Source: Tetmemena sp. SeJ-2015
Taxonomy: Eukaryota > Ciliophora > Spirotrichea > Sporadotrichida > Oxytrichidae
DNA: 64,000 nucleotides
Direction: 5' to 3'
Assembly: GCA_027382625.1 (NCBI GenBank)
Contig: JAJKFJ010020904.1
Span: 248,001-312,000 of the forward strand
Shown piece after piece: positions 62,806 to 64,000 of this stretch. The first letter of the stretch is position 1. Each line of letters starts with the position of its first letter. The position numbers and the translations under genes were made by a program. The notes beneath the pieces are model-generated. The model did no database searches and had not been told where the DNA came from. It saw only the letters and a list, made by a program, of their open reading frames with translations.

Positions 62806-64000
62806 ATGAAATAAATATATTTGGAGGTAGAAATGTAAAATCAAGAAAAGGGGAACACTTCGAATTAAAAAAGTGAGATACACTCCCAAATAGGCTAAAA
62901 TAGTCTTGCATCTCAATTACTAGAACCACTCCCTCTAATTGAAAGACATTAGATTTAGGGTGGAAGCGAGGAGAAAGACAATCTATACAAGAGAGTTTAG
63001 GGCTTTCAAAGATAAAAATTAGGCAGATTGACAAATTAGAATGATAAAAAAGTGGAGAGCGACGATAGCGACTACTTCTCTGATTTGGATTAGATATTTT
63101 GTTATAATCTTGATAATTGAAATAATTTATTAGCCGGATGATGTGAAGTAAGGAGAGGACTAGCCAAAATGCAGACATAAGGAAATTAGGAATTATAAGT
63201 GCACTAAGTGCGATTACTAAGTGAACAATTTCAAATCGTACTTTGATTCTGGAGATATCCACACTTACATCAGAGTGCTCTTTCCTTTCTGAGACGGAAG
63301 ATATCCTTAAATCCATGTTCAATCTTCCATCTTATTCTTATAACTTTAACGATAGTTGATAATTTTATCCCACCAGGGTTTTGAAAGTCTTCCCAAAAAC
63401 AAATAGCCACAGCTGCTCTTCTAGTGCTATAGACCTACTAATGTGCTATAAATGAGAGAGTACATACTTTACCTTATTCACAAGAACTTACTTAAGAAAT
63501 TGAAGCACTCTCCGCAAGAATACTCTCAGATCAAGAGACTCATCGATATCAATCATCATCAGGAAAATTCAGCCAATCCTAGATAGACTCACAAGTTCAA
63601 ATAGTATCTCAAATTATTTCAAGATCAGAAGAGAAAGATAATCTTATCCTTCATTTATTCACTTTTAATGTTCGGAGCAGGAGATAGTCTATTCTTTGAT
63701 TCACTCTTTGAAAGTGGAAATTTAGAGAGTGCTTATAAGAATCCTAGTAAAGAGCATGCCTACGAGTTATTTATGAATGCGGACTCAAACACTAGAGGGC
63801 ATCAGTAATGGTTCTATTTTAGAGTAAGAAACATTAAAGCAGGCCAAAAGTATTTAAATAGATATTCTTTATAAGTACAATTTTGTGATTAGAAACTTTA
63901 CCAAAGGGTAGTCACTCTACAAGAAAGGAATGAAGATTATGTGGAGAAGCAAGCATAAAGCCAAACTGTAAAAATAACAAATGCTTTATAATGAGCAAGA
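62806..64000 (+). CDS. Cytosolic carboxypeptidase (AGBL/CCP, M14 family), N-terminal part
   Basis: Start ATG 62806-62808 (MKQIYLEVEMQNQEKGNTSN); the gene runs off the window. A disordered Gln/Ser leader and KKVESDDSDYFSDLDQ come first; then PKCRHKEIRNYKCTKCDYQV and YFDSGDIHTYIRV after an insert near 63095-63130, and FESLPKNKQPQLLFQCYRPT after another at about 63290-63382. The family's N-terminal beta domain is clear: FDSLFESGNLESAYKNPS, AYELFMNADSNTRGHQQWFY, FRVRNIKAGQ, then KYNFVIRNFTKGQSLYKKGM after removal of the IES at 63848. CCP enzymes trim Glu or Gly side chains from tubulin. The zinc-binding HxxE motif and catalytic Glu would lie beyond the window. Confidence 0.75.
63848..63872. other. 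25-bp IES, pointer AAGTA
   Basis: AAGTA at 63848-63852 and 63873-63877, same phase; junction gives KAGQKYNFVIRNFTKG as in CCP homologues. Confidence 0.8.

Noticed and set aside
62744..63322. Minus-strand open frame of 192 codons
   Set aside because: It is the shadow of the carboxypeptidase gene on the plus strand, whose ciliate-code frame over the same bases is hydrophilic, protein-like and continues into recognised CCP motifs.

Overview
The window reads as a piece of the germline (micronuclear) genome of a spirotrich ciliate of the Oxytricha/Stylonychia type. Three things in the sequence support this. (1) Almost every coding stretch is open only if TAA and TAG are read as glutamine and TGA is the sole stop. 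(2) Genes are interrupted by short AT-rich inserts bounded by 2-10 bp direct repeats (pointers); removing the insert plus one repeat copy restores both frame and protein homology, as expected of internal eliminated sequences (IESs) between macronuclear-destined segments (MDSs). (3) One gene, S-adenosylhomocysteinase, is scrambled: its 5' segment lies on the plus strand and the rest on the minus strand, sharing a 10-bp pointer. Conventional GT-AG introns of about 30-60 nt are also present. The genus cannot be named from the sequence alone.

Layout. 1-4.1 kb: two unidentified plus-strand genes. 4.2-7.0 kb: a foldback-type element with about 420-bp G-rich inverted arms and a GC-rich island inside. 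7.3-11.0 kb: a kelch gene whose 5' part is repeated as 143-bp direct copies that enclose a complete minus-strand collagen-like gene. 11.2-13.5 kb: a DDX56/Dbp9-like helicase with degenerate catalytic motifs. 13.6-19.1 kb: minus-strand block with two Ras-superfamily GTPases and one unknown gene. 19.3-21.4 kb: plus-strand coiled-coil gene. 21.5-25.9 kb: minus-strand RING/B-box/TLDc gene and a coiled-coil gene. 26.1-34.5 kb: plus-strand kelch gene, a ciliate-type multi-pass membrane protein, a tail-anchored protein, a HEATR3/Syo1-like protein and a possible MIC10-like gene. 34.6-39.4 kb: minus-strand Ser-rich gene, MIC10-like gene and an unknown gene.

39.5-41.3 kb: scrambled AHCY. 41.5-49.1 kb: an unknown gene, a single-pass membrane protein and a 5.6-kb RCC1-repeat/coiled-coil gene, plus strand. 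49.3-50.7 kb: Atg18/WIPI, minus. 51-64 kb, plus strand: a large protein with CTFKP-type motifs, an inositol polyphosphate 5-phosphatase, a GOST-like seven-transmembrane protein, a short Gln-rich segment, proteasome subunit beta-4 (PSMB4) and the 5' part of an AGBL/CCP cytosolic carboxypeptidase that runs off the end.

The genes are a mixture of housekeeping and ciliate-specific functions with no operon logic; in the somatic nucleus of such ciliates each normally sits on its own small chromosome. CDS coordinates below are outer limits: they contain introns and IESs, many of which were resolved by hand and some of which were not. All alignments to families are from recognition, not from a search.
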